From the NCBI RefSeq assembly GCF_014279595.1, contig NZ_CP047943.1, forward strand, positions 1,054,001-1,118,000: a stretch of 64,000 bases of DNA, in the 5' to 3' direction. A program made the translations under genes and the position numbers. This DNA comes from Synechococcus sp. RS9909 (GTDB taxonomy: Bacteria > Cyanobacteriota > Cyanobacteriia > PCC-6307 > Cyanobiaceae). The notes under the pieces were generated by a model, which searched no databases, was not told the origin of the DNA, and saw only the letters and a list, made by a program, of their open reading frames with translations. Every line of letters begins with the position of its first letter. Positions within the stretch are counted from its first letter, which is position 1. This document shows, in pieces, positions 17,673-26,100 of this stretch.

Positions 17673-17765
17673 TTGATCTACTCACTCGGGGTGCGCCTTC
17701 CTGTCGCCATTGCTCGGAAGGCAGGCCTGCACGACAACCAGACCGTGGAGCTCAGCTTGGCGGCC
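17673..17765 (+). pseudogene. MazE/AbrB-type antitoxin fragment
   Basis: The plus frame reads YSLGVRLPVAIARKAGLHD followed by NQTVELSL. This is the swapped-hairpin DNA-binding core of MazE antitoxins (normally preceded by a WGNS start, here degraded). The frame then runs into unrelated sequence and no MazF toxin follows. It is read as a decayed antitoxin gene. Confidence 0.6.
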
Positions 17766-17879
17766 AGGCTGGAAGCCTATCGGCCGATGTCCGGCGAACC
17801 CATCGAAGCCATGGCCTGGGTACCGCCCACCAGCAACAAGTTCAGATCGCCATGGGCCACCAGTTCCACATTGGGCACC

Positions 17880-17973
17880 AGCCGTGGAGCAGAGATCGCG
17901 CCAGATGGGCGGCATCAGCGGGAGAGCGCATCAGATGCACCGTTTCCATCAGGCTGTTGTCAGTACCAAGCGA
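17880..17973 (-). pseudogene. YefM/Phd-type antitoxin C-terminal fragment
   Basis: The minus frame reads NSLMETVHLMRSPADAAHL then ARSLLHG, the usual C-terminal toxin-binding segment of YefM/Phd antitoxins (pattern ET-YL--SP-NA--L--S). The N-terminal DNA-binding half and any RelE/YoeB toxin are missing. Confidence 0.55.
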
Positions 17974-18114
17974 CATCCAATCACCGCCTTGAAGCCCAGG
18001 CCCATGCGGACGTTGCGGTGCCACCGCAACAGCTCAGATTTGTTTCCGCTGATCCGGTTGGCACTCAGCCAGCGCCTGGTTCCGGCCACTAACGAGTTCT
18101 TGCGACCAGGATCA

Positions 18115-18144
18115 ATGTGTAGACACGCGCTAAGCTCTACACAT
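18115..18144. promoter_or_regulatory. palindromic operator of the first vapBC pair
   Basis: ATGTGTAGA and TCTACACAT are a perfect nine-base inverted repeat with a 12-base spacer, ending 16 bases before the vapB start. VapB-VapC complexes usually repress their own promoter through such a dyad. Confidence 0.7.
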
Positions 18145-18160
18145 CAGCACCTGTCGGCCC

Positions 18161-18385
18161 ATGCGTACCAACATCGTCATTGACGACCAGCTGATGCGCG
18201 ATGCCATGCAAGCCAGTGGTGCGCGCACCAAGCGAGAAGCTGTCGAACGCGGACTGCGGACCCTCGTCAGGCTCGAGCAACAACAGCACATCAAAGCCTT
18301 TCGCGGCAAGCTCATCTGGGAGGGTGATCTTGATGACTCGCGCATGAGCCATCGCCCCGATCCTCAGGCCCAGGCCCAACGGTGA
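18161..18385 (+). CDS. vapB: VapB-type antitoxin
   Basis: A 74-residue antitoxin. The N-terminal ribbon-helix-helix (MRTNIVIDDQLMRDAM, TKREAVERGLRTLVRL) binds DNA, and the C-terminal part (FRGKLIWEGDLDDSR) wraps the toxin. The stop overlaps the GTG of the following PIN toxin (GTGA). The palindrome at 18115-18144 should be its operator. Confidence 0.88.
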   Translation: MRTNIVIDDQLMRDAMQASGARTKREAVERGLRTLVRLEQQQHIKAFRGKLIWEGDLDDSRMSHRPDPQAQAQR

Positions 18386-18771
18386 TCGTTGTCGACTCCT
18401 CGGTCTGGATCAACTTCTTCAATGGCGTGCACAGCGCAGAGGTGGACCGACTCGATGCGTTGCTGGGCCACACACCGATCGCCATCGGGGATCTCATCCT
18501 GGTGGAGGTCCTCCAGGGCTTTCGCAACGAACAGGATGTTGCCACCGCGCGGCAGCTGTTTCGTTCCCTGCCGCTGCTGCCCATGGTCGGTGGCAGGAAT
18601 GCCACAACAGCAGCGGAGAACTGCCGCACGCTGCGGCGCAAGGGCATCACGGTGCGCAAAACCATCGACGGCCTGATCGCCACCGCCTGCATCGAAACCA
18701 ACCTGCCCTTGCTCTTCTCTGACCGCGATTTTCAGCCCTACGTGGACCACCTCGGCCTCGCGGTGGCCTGA
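18382..18771 (+). CDS. vapC: VapC PIN-domain RNase toxin
   Basis: A 129-residue PIN endoribonuclease with the metal-binding acids of the family: Asp5 in IVVDSSVWINFF, Glu42 in LILVEVLQG, Asp in KTIDGLIATACIE and Asp in FSDRDFQPY. All are intact, so the toxin should be active. It starts at GTG overlapping the antitoxin stop, the usual coupling that keeps antitoxin in excess. VapC toxins cleave tRNA or rRNA; the target cannot be read here. Confidence 0.9.
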   Translation: MIVVDSSVWINFFNGVHSAEVDRLDALLGHTPIAIGDLILVEVLQGFRNEQDVATARQLFRSLPLLPMVGGRNATTAAENCRTLRRKGITVRKTIDGLIATACIETNLPLLFSDRDFQPYVDHLGLAVA

Positions 18772-19052
18772 CACGCAGCACCGCTGAGGGGAATCCTCTG
18801 GGCAGTTCCGTCCTCTCTCCCCATGGACTGCCTGCCCACCAACGCCGCTCCAGCCTGGGCAGGCCGTTGACGCGCAACACCAGCCAGCTCAGGGCCGTGC
18901 AGTTGAGCAGATCAAACGCCTGTGTGGTCCCCTGAAACCCCAGGATCCCGGGGGAGATCCAGACCACCAGCCGGCGAGAATCCATAGAGCGCGACAACAA
19001 ACTGCGCCATAGGGTTCCATGAGTCTCTGGCCGGCTGTTTCAAGACACTGCG

Positions 19053-19481
19053 CTAGGCGAATGGGTCCGATTCCACTTGAATCAGCATCAGGACTGCTTC
19101 TTCTGGTCCGACCGCTCCGGATCGATGACCTTTGGCCTCACCAATTAAGCGACAATTCTGATCAGCACCGAAGGAGAGCTCGCCGGGCCCCATCTCGACT
19201 CGAGCACCATCCATCGTTTCGACGAACCAACAGCCACTGATTGGCACGATCCATTGTGGCGCGGGATTTTCATGCCAGCCGTAATCAACGCCAGGAACGA
19301 GGGTCAGAAAGAAGATTTTGGTTGGCTTTGGCGAAGCATCTGATTTCCAGATGCTTGTCATTCCCTCAATAAAGGTGGTTAACTCGAAATCAGCAAACTG
19401 GACCTTCTTCTGATGACTGATTCCCTCGCCATCACGCCACACATACCAAACATCAGACCCAGTCTTTACAGAACGATCCAT
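19053..19481 (-). CDS. cupin-fold protein
   Basis: A 142-residue protein. The cupin-like core is HENPAPQWIVPISGCWFVE followed by MGPGELSFGADQN, the pattern of a small beta-barrel (GWHENPAPQ, PGE). It resembles cupin proteins of unknown function in cyanobacteria. ATG at 19481 is preferred to a GTG nine bases upstream. About 280 bases on its 3' side (18772-19052) hold no convincing gene; the minus frame there reads RRLVVWISPGILGFQG, possibly a membrane-protein remnant. Confidence 0.75.
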   Translation of the reverse strand: MDRSVKTGSDVWYVWRDGEGISHQKKVQFADFELTTFIEGMTSIWKSDASPKPTKIFFLTLVPGVDYGWHENPAPQWIVPISGCWFVETMDGARVEMGPGELSFGADQNCRLIGEAKGHRSGAVGPEEAVLMLIQVESDPFA

Positions 19482-19678
19482 GCCAGGCACGCAACAGTCT
19501 CAAGTGAACTGTAAGCAGGCTCAGTGTTTTTGCACAGAACAGGTTGTACCCCCCTGCGTCCATTGCTTTCGCCAATCCTGGCGCACCTACAAGAACACGC
19601 TCAGGAACGGGCAGGGAGCGATCCCTCTCCCCCCAAAGAAGCTCGCGTCGCCGGGCCTCTACCGAGAAGGTCCAGTTG

Positions 19679-19891
19679 CTAGATGTCGGTGGGCAGCATC
19701 AGAGTGCGCCAATCCCCCCGATCGGTGCTCACCTCCACGCCGATCGAGGCCTGATAGGAATCCAGGGCCCGGTTGACGCTCCAATGGCGTGCTGCATCGA
19801 GGGCCTCCTGCAGAGACGGGAAGTGAACATCTAGACAGGGATGGGGCTGCATCGCAGCATCGATCAGGCGATAGCGACGGTCGTTTGACAT
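19679..19891 (-). CDS. small conserved-looking hypothetical protein, 70 residues
   Basis: The frame begins MSNDRRYRLIDAAMQPHP and ends near VSTDRGDWRTLMLP. It is soluble, without signal or membrane helix. Its ATG overlaps the stop of the next upstream small gene (ATGA), so the two are a coupled pair. The style resembles short cyanobacterial proteins of unknown function; no function is claimed. Confidence 0.6.
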   Translation of the reverse strand: MSNDRRYRLIDAAMQPHPCLDVHFPSLQEALDAARHWSVNRALDSYQASIGVEVSTDRGDWRTLMLPTDI

Positions 19892-20085
19892 CAGCTGAGA
19901 TTCGCCAGAGATGTGTCGCTCACTGGTGCACCCTCGAGTTCCAGTTCCCGCACCAGCTCAAAGGCGGTCCAGACGTCCTCCACCTCCCGGCAGTGATGGT
20001 CGGTGTCGCAGACCCGGTAGCGACCGGGTTGCAGCCGCTCAATCGAAGAGCCGCGCGGGGTGCAGGCAACAGCAAAGGCAGGCAT
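19891..20085 (-). CDS. small hypothetical protein, 64 residues
   Basis: Starts MPAFAVACTPRGSSIERL and continues with GRYRVCDTDHHCREVEDVW, an acidic helix and a short tail. The ATG at 20085 is chosen over a longer frame by six residues. It overlaps the following 70-residue gene. Two cysteines and two histidines in RVCDTDHHCREVED might bind a metal, but this is a guess. Confidence 0.55.
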   Translation of the reverse strand: MPAFAVACTPRGSSIERLQPGRYRVCDTDHHCREVEDVWTAFELVRELELEGAPVSDTSLANLS

Positions 20086-20257
20086 GAATCTCAGGCGTCT
20101 CAAAACTGTCTAGGCCCGGTTCGCGGACGCTGTTGTGATCGATGCAGCATTCAGCAACCGGCCGGCCAGTTCCGCCGCCTGGAGGCAGCTGGGAAGGCAC
20201 CGCATTGACAAGCGCTGCCATGCTGACCCCAAAGTCCGACTCTGGGAGGCCCGAACC

Positions 20258-20488
20258 ATGAAAGTCACCGTTGAACTATCGGACTCTGAGATGAGCGAAA
20301 TCCTTGACCTGACGGGCGAGCGCAAAAAAGGACCCGCCATCCGCCGTCTGATGGAGGAGGCTTTGCAGCTGCGGCGCAGGGCTCGGATTGCCCAGAAGTT
20401 TCTCAACGGTGAGTGGGGGGTGGAGTTGGACACCTATGAGGCCGACCAGGAGCGCGAACGGAGGCGCACTCAGGAGCTCAGTTCATGA
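20258..20488 (+). CDS. vapB: VapB-like antitoxin
   Basis: A 76-residue protein beginning MKVTVELSDSEMSEILDL, with a strand-helix-helix DNA-binding pattern and a charged C-terminal tail. A good GGAGG lies ahead of the ATG. The stop overlaps the start of the PIN toxin that follows. Confidence 0.82.
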   Translation: MKVTVELSDSEMSEILDLTGERKKGPAIRRLMEEALQLRRRARIAQKFLNGEWGVELDTYEADQERERRRTQELSS

Positions 20489-20889
20489 CCCTGCTCATTG
20501 ACACCAGCCTCTGGATCGACTTCACCCGGAGCCGCAGCCCGCTGGTCCTGAAACAATTCATTGCGCCATATGTGCTGGATCCCACAGCCCACCTGGCTGA
20601 ACCGGTGCGTTTCGAGGTGCTCCGCGCTGCGACGGGTCAAGAGGCTCGCCAGCTGCAGGCCCAGTTCGCCAGCTTGCCCCTGCTTGCCACCCCAGAGAAC
20701 CTCTGGCAACGGGCCATCGATCTTGGCCAGGCCTGCCGTCAGATCGGCCGCACGTTGCTGAGCCTGGATCTGCTGATAGCCGCTGTAGCCCTGCACCACA
20801 ACGCCGTGCTGGTCACCTTCGACGCCGACTTTGAAGCCATAGCCTCGGTGAGCGCCCTGCGTCTCAACCGCCTGACCCGCCCTGTCTGA
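20485..20889 (+). CDS. vapC: VapC PIN-domain toxin
   Basis: A 134-residue PIN domain with Asp6 (LLIDTSLWIDF), Glu in AEPVRFEVLRAA, Asp in LLSLDLLIAAVAL and Asp in VTFDADFEAI, so the metal-binding acids are all present. It overlaps its antitoxin by four bases. The nuclease gene at 20894 starts only four bases after its stop and may be on the same transcript. It is a different PIN lineage from the toxin at 18.4 kb. Confidence 0.88.
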   Translation: MTLLIDTSLWIDFTRSRSPLVLKQFIAPYVLDPTAHLAEPVRFEVLRAATGQEARQLQAQFASLPLLATPENLWQRAIDLGQACRQIGRTLLSLDLLIAAVALHHNAVLVTFDADFEAIASVSALRLNRLTRPV

Positions 20890-20893
20890 ACCC

Positions 20894-21652
20894 ATGACGG
20901 ACCATCCCGTCAAACGCCGCAAAAAGCTGATCCGCAATGACGCCCGGCCGCACCGCTGGGTGGCGTTGCAGCAAGACAAGCGCGCCAGGGGCCTGTTCTG
21001 GGCTGGTGGCGGGCTGCAGCGTTGCCGGAAGTTGTTGGCTGAACGCGTCAATGACGCCGAGGCCTGCTCCGCGTTGGTGCCTATCAGCGCAGAGCGGGTC
21101 CTGGAGCTGGTGCTCAGCCAGGAAGAAGCCAAACCCCAAACACGCACTCCAGGCCCCTGGCGGCTGGTGCTGCTCACCTCAGCGGTCTGGCTGGCCCTGC
21201 TCGCAGGGCTTGGTGGCCTGCCAGTTCATGCAGCTCCCGCCACCGTCGTCTCCGTTGGTGATGGCGACACCCTCAGGGTGCGCAAGGCGGGGCAGACCAT
21301 CACCATCCGCCTCGCCTGCATCGATGCGCCGGAACGCAGCCAGAAGCCCCATGGCAGCCAGGCCAGCCAGGCGCTCAAGGCCCTGCTCCCCATCGGCAGT
21401 GGCATCGATCTGCGGGTCAAAACCACCGATCGCTACGGCCGCTCCATTGCCGAGATCAGGCGAGGTGGCCGGAGCATCAACCAGGCCCTCGTGGCCTCGG
21501 GGGCTGCGTTTGTCTACTGGCAATACATCAAAGGCTGTGACCGGCAGACCTACAGCCGCCTGGAAACAGAAGCACGTCTCAAGGGCCTTGGCGTCTGGAG
21601 CACAGGCGGCGGCATCACCCGCCCCTGGGACTACCGGCGCGGGCGGCGGTGA
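20894..21652 (+). CDS. staphylococcal-nuclease-like protein with N-terminal extension and membrane anchor
   Basis: A 252-residue protein. Residues about 110-245 are a thermonuclease (SNase) domain: VVSVGDGDTLRVRKAG, IRLACIDAPERSQ, KTTDRYGRSIAEI and LVASGAAFVYWQY, with the catalytic Arg, Glu and Arg in place. Before it lie about 85 basic residues (MTDHPVKRRKKLIRNDARP) and one hydrophobic helix (LVLLTSAVWLALLAGLGG). The nuclease is therefore probably anchored in or secreted across the plasma membrane. The basic cytosolic segment is unusual for this family. It stands between a VapC toxin and the DISARM leader genes; a role in destroying incoming DNA is attractive but unproven. Confidence 0.85.
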   Translation: MTDHPVKRRKKLIRNDARPHRWVALQQDKRARGLFWAGGGLQRCRKLLAERVNDAEACSALVPISAERVLELVLSQEEAKPQTRTPGPWRLVLLTSAVWLALLAGLGGLPVHAAPATVVSVGDGDTLRVRKAGQTITIRLACIDAPERSQKPHGSQASQALKALLPIGSGIDLRVKTTDRYGRSIAEIRRGGRSINQALVASGAAFVYWQYIKGCDRQTYSRLETEARLKGLGVWSTGGGITRPWDYRRGRR

Positions 21653-21753
21653 AATAAGCGACTCCTGCAGGAGCTCCAGATTCGTGCTTCGCACAAGAAC
21701 GGAACCAGACTCCTGTGGGTGGTCCCACAATGAGGTTCTGCTGGCATTGATCA

Positions 21754-22269
21754 ATGAGCCGCGAGATTGATCCTTACCGGATTCCCAAGGCCCGCTGGGA
21801 GGTGGCTCCCGTTGCGGGCCTCGCTGCCATCGATATCAATGCCAATGGTGGTGCCTGGAGTGGCCGCGAGTTCATCGGTGAGTCCACCCTCGGCGGTGTC
21901 GCGGTTTACGCGATCTACCAGGCCCTGCTGACGGCACTGCGCACAGAAGCGCTGCGCAAGCGTGGCGCCATCGACCGGCAGACCCAGGTGCAGGCGATTG
22001 CCTCAAGCGTCTGGGAATCGGCCAAGCATGGTGCGGTCGTCAGCCTGGTGCTCAGCGTCGTCCTGCTGGTCTTTCCCTGGCTCGGCGTCCCCCTTGCCCT
22101 GGTTGGGTTCGTTGGTCTGGGCAAGGCCTCAGTGGATTTGCTCCATGCCTTCTGGGATGGTCTCGATGCAGAGCAACGCCAGGAGCTGCATCGCGCTGCT
22201 TTTGAGGCGGGTGTGAACCTCAAGCGGTTGCTGGCCAAAGGTGGTCCGGGTCAACAAAGGTTTGCGTGA
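21754..22269 (+). CDS. hypothetical membrane protein at the head of the DISARM region
   Basis: A 171-residue protein beginning MSREIDPYRIPKARW. One long or two short hydrophobic segments are visible (VVSLVLSVVLLVFPWLGV, PLALVGFVGLGKASV), with a Gly-rich stretch before and a helical basic tail. No family recognised. It lies about 80 bases upstream of the coiled-coil gene and in the same direction as all the DISARM genes. The 100 bases before it contain the palindrome CTCCTGCAGGAG (21662-21673) and a GTGGG/CCCAC hairpin, possible promoter elements. Confidence 0.72.
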   Translation: MSREIDPYRIPKARWEVAPVAGLAAIDINANGGAWSGREFIGESTLGGVAVYAIYQALLTALRTEALRKRGAIDRQTQVQAIASSVWESAKHGAVVSLVLSVVLLVFPWLGVPLALVGFVGLGKASVDLLHAFWDGLDAEQRQELHRAAFEAGVNLKRLLAKGGPGQQRFA

Positions 22270-22351
22270 TCTGCATCGTTCCTGATTCACCCGTCTGGGG
22301 GATGGCCCAATCCCAGCCGCTGCTGGCAAGTTGGGAGCATGGATCACAGCT

Positions 22352-22789
22352 ATGAGCAAAAGTTCTGCGCGCCGCTTCCCTGCCAACCCCCCGGATGAAG
22401 AGCTCCGGGAGACCTACGACGCGATGCGTTCGGCTTTGATCAGCGTGAACATCTCCCGCGGTATCTATCGCAGCCAGAGCGATAAGCGCGGTGTGGTGAT
22501 CGCGGAGCTGCAACGCGAACTGCAGGAACTTGAGGCCGATCTGGGCAATGAAGCCAGGGCCAAAGCCAGGCTGCATGCGATGAACAGCCGTCTGGTCACC
22601 GTGATCCGCGAACTGGAGGCCACCGGTGATGCCATCGCCGACACCGTGGAAGAAAGCGAGCAACAGAGCGGCTTCTGGCTGGTGCGGATGTTCCAGCGCC
22701 TTGTGCAATTGGCGCAGCAGTGGCGATCGGTGAAAGCCAAGGCCGCTGCCATCGCCAGGGAAGCCAACCAGATCGAACCCGAGGCCTGA
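22352..22789 (+). CDS. coiled-coil hypothetical protein
   Basis: A 145-residue, strongly helical and charged protein. The start MSKSSARRFPANPPDEEL is chosen over an in-frame TTG 21 bases upstream. The middle (VVIAELQRELQELEADLG and following) has heptad character and is probably a coiled coil. It ends three bases before the SAP/Rho-N-like gene and is in the same operon as drmD. Not part of the described DISARM core. No function can be assigned. Confidence 0.72.
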   Translation: MSKSSARRFPANPPDEELRETYDAMRSALISVNISRGIYRSQSDKRGVVIAELQRELQELEADLGNEARAKARLHAMNSRLVTVIRELEATGDAIADTVEESEQQSGFWLVRMFQRLVQLAQQWRSVKAKAAAIAREANQIEPEA

Positions 22790-22792
22790 ACG

Positions 22793-23173
22793 ATGGCATC
22801 CACCCCCTCGATCGCTGATCTTCTGGAGGCCACCAGCCGTGAGCTGGCCGGCACCGATGCCCGCGTCTACCGGCGCGTGGGCGAACACATCCAGCGCACA
22901 GAGCAAGCCATCGAGGTACTGCAGAGCCCAACACCAGAGGCACCATCCGCAGCGATGGCACTCCTGGGCCGGGGCAGCTTCCAGCAGCAGACGGTGGCCA
23001 CCCTCAAGCGGCTGTGCAAACAGCACCAGATCAAGGGCTACAGCAAGCTCAAAAAATCAGGTCTGGCGGCTGTTCTCGAGCAGCATGGCGTCGAGCCACC
23101 ACCACGGCCCCTGGAGAGCTTCAGCAAGAAGGAGCTGATCGGGTTGGTCAGGCAGTTGCTGGAGACCAACTGA
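22793..23173 (+). CDS. SAP/Rho-N-like DNA-binding protein coupled to drmD
   Basis: A 126-residue helical protein. Residues about 65-100 read TVATLKRLCKQHQIKGYSKL followed by KKSGLAAVLEQHG, the helix-extended-helix pattern of SAP/Rho-N/HeH nucleic-acid-binding domains. A second similar helix pair (SFSKKELIGLVRQLLE) closes the protein. Its TGA overlaps the drmD ATG by one base, so the two are translated in step. Close coupling to the helicase suggests an accessory that helps load DrmD on DNA; this is inference. Confidence 0.8.
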   Translation: MASTPSIADLLEATSRELAGTDARVYRRVGEHIQRTEQAIEVLQSPTPEAPSAAMALLGRGSFQQQTVATLKRLCKQHQIKGYSKLKKSGLAAVLEQHGVEPPPRPLESFSKKELIGLVRQLLETN

Positions 23174-26100
23174 TGGTGAGCACTGCTCCCAGCAAGACCC
23201 GCCTCAAACTCAAGCCCGGCTCGGTCGTCCGTTGCCGGACCCGCCGCTACCTCGTGGAAGAGGTGCAGCAGCCCGTTGAGGCCGGCGCCGACACGGTGGT
23301 GGCGATGGCCTGCATGGAAGACCAGGCGATCGGACAGCGGCTGACGGTGTTCCTTGAGCGCGAGATCGATTTCGAGGTCCTGGGTGAGAGCAGTTGGGAG
23401 GTGGTGGCCCAGAGAGGCTTCGATCAGCCCAAGCAGTTTTCGGCCTACCTCAACACCCTGCGCTGGAACTGCGTCACAGCCACTGATGCGGAGCTGTTCC
23501 AGGCCCCCTATCGGGCTGGAATCGATGTGAAGGCTTATCAGCTTGAACCGCTCCGCAAGGCGCTGCAGATGCCTCGCGTGGGGCTGTTCATCGCTGACGA
23601 CGTGGGCCTTGGCAAGACGATCGAGGCGGGCCTGATCCTGCGAGAGATGCTGTTACGACAACGCATCCGGCGGGTGGTGATCAGCTGCCCTCCTTCGGTG
23701 CTGCGGCAGTGGCAAGAAGAGATGGCGAGTCGCTTTGGCTTGGCCTTCACCGTGATGGACAGGGCCTATGTGGCCAAGGTGCGCCAGGAGCGTGGCTATG
23801 GCACAAATCCTTGGAGCACAGGGAACCGCTTCCTGATCTCCCATGCGCTGCTGCGCAACAGCGACTACGCAGCACCACTGATCGATTGGCTCGAGCAAGG
23901 GAGAGGTGCAGAAGACCAGGCCCCTCTGCAGAGCTTGTTGATCCTTGATGAGGCCCACAACGCGGCCCCTGCCAGCAACAGCCTTCGCTATGCCATTGAC
24001 TCAGGCCTGACCCGCAGCCTTCGTGATCTGGCGCCCCGCTTCGAGCATCGGATCTTCCTGAGTGCAACGCCCCACAACGGACACAGCAACAGCTTTACGG
24101 CGTTGCTGGAGTTATTGGATCCAGCGCGGTTCACCCGTGGGGTGCCGTTCGAACAGGGAGATCTGGATGCAGTCCTCGTCCGCCGCCTGAAGGACGATCT
24201 ACGCCGCATCGGCGAGGAGTTCCCGGAGCGGATCGTTGAGCCGTTGAAGAAGCCCAAGGGTTCGCTTTCAGCCGACACCCCAGAGCTGGCACTCTCCCGG
24301 TTGCTTCAGCAGTACCGCAAACAAAGGGAGCGCAGGCTGCTGGCCGAAGGGGCCACCAAGCGCCAGCTCAATGCCGACCGGCTGGTGATCACCAACCTTC
24401 AGAAGCGTCTGCTCAGCTCGATTGAAGCCTTCGCGCGCACCTTGGCCGTGCATCAGCGCACCTTGGCCGAGAAGCAACAACAGCAACGAGACGCCCAACT
24501 TGAACTGCTTCAAGGAGGGGTAGACGCAGACAGTGATCTCGCGGAACTCAACGATGACGAGGTGCTGAATCTGGAGGAAGCCCAGACCCGGGCTGCCCTG
24601 CGCCAGACCATCGCAGCCGATCAAAGCGATCAGCAACTGCTGGAGCAGATGGCCTCTATCGCCGCTGCCCAGAGAGGCAAGCCAGATCCCCGCATCGAGA
24701 TGCTGCAGGAATGGATGGGCCAACACCTCTGCTCAGGCCTTGGCACTGATGACCTGCAGTGGAAGCCCACTCGGCTGCTGATCTTCACGGACTACGTCGA
24801 TACCAAGCGCTACCTGGAACGGCAGTTGGCGGCACTGCTTGGGGAGCGGGAGGCCGAGCAACGGGTAGCCAGCTTCAGCGGCGGGATGAGCGAGGAGAAC
24901 CGCGAACGGCTGAAGGCTCAGTTCAACGCCGACCCTGATCAAGAGCCGTTGCGGATCCTGATCGCCACCGATGCTGCCCGGGAGGGGGTGAACCTGCAGA
25001 ACCACTGCAAGCACCTGATCCACTTCGATATCCCCTGGAACCCCAGCAAGTTGGAGCAGCGCAACGGCCGTATCGACCGCAAGCTGCAGCAGGCCCCGCA
25101 GGTGTGGTGTCACTACTTCCTGCTGGAAGACCGCCCGGAAGATCGGGTGATGGACGTGCTGGTGAAAAAGACGGAAGTGATCCGACAGGAGTTGGGATCC
25201 CTCTCTCCACTGGTGCAGCGCCAGGTTGATGAGGCCTTCGAGGCGGGGATCGATCTGGACAACCTCGACGACTTGCAGGGGCAACTCGAGGGAATGGATT
25301 CAGCCACCACCGATCGGGGCGTGCTGCTCACCAAAGCTCGAGAAGAACTGGAAGCCAGCCGTCGTGTGGCTGAACTCGAGCAGCAACAAGACGCTCTCCG
25401 GCAACTGCTGTCGAAGTCAAAACAGTGGCTGGCCTTTGCTCACGACCGCTTCCGTCAGGCGCTCAACTGCTCCCTGGATCTGCTGGGTGTGTCAGGGCTG
25501 GAACAACACACCGACGAGCGTGGGCAAACCTGCTGGCGCCTGGCCAACCCAGAGGAGTTGCCCGCTCAGACACGTGACAAAAGCTGGGAAAACACCCTCG
25601 ACAGCCTGCGGGGCGTGAAACCCGCCAAGGCCTATCTCGATGAATGGCGCCGGGAGAATCCAGTACGGCCTGTGATCTTCTCGGACCCCGGACGGCTGAG
25701 TGCGGAGTCGGTGCATCTGCATCTGGAGCACCGCCTGGCCCAACGCCTACTCAGTCGTTTCCTCAGCCAAGGCTTTCTGCACCACGAACTGAGCCGAGCC
25801 TGCGTTCTGCCCAGCCGTGATCCCCAGCCCAAGGTGGTGGTGCTTGGGCGCCTGTCGTTGTTCGGTCAAGGTGCTGCCCGATTGCATGACGAGCTGATCA
25901 CGGTGGTGGCCGATTGGCATCCAGGCGATGACCGGCAGAGCGCGCTGCAGCCACTGCCAGCAGCCACGAAAGAGACCACGTGGAAACTGCTTCAAGACGC
26001 CTTGAAGGAGGCCGAGAGCGGTGGTCTCCCCAACGTTGACACCAGTCGCTTCCAGGCCATGGCCGAACACGACGTGCAGGCTCTGTTGCCCCTGCTCAAG

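Larger units (their letters stand above)
17368..18114. other. non-coding stretch with toxin-antitoxin relics
   Basis: No intact gene is convincing in these 750 bases. Pieces of at least two antitoxins are readable (listed separately). The minus strand at about 17475-17600 reads DNWLLDLQEAGLTLEFKE, a recognisable protein-like tail with no start, probably another gene remnant. Confidence 0.6.
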
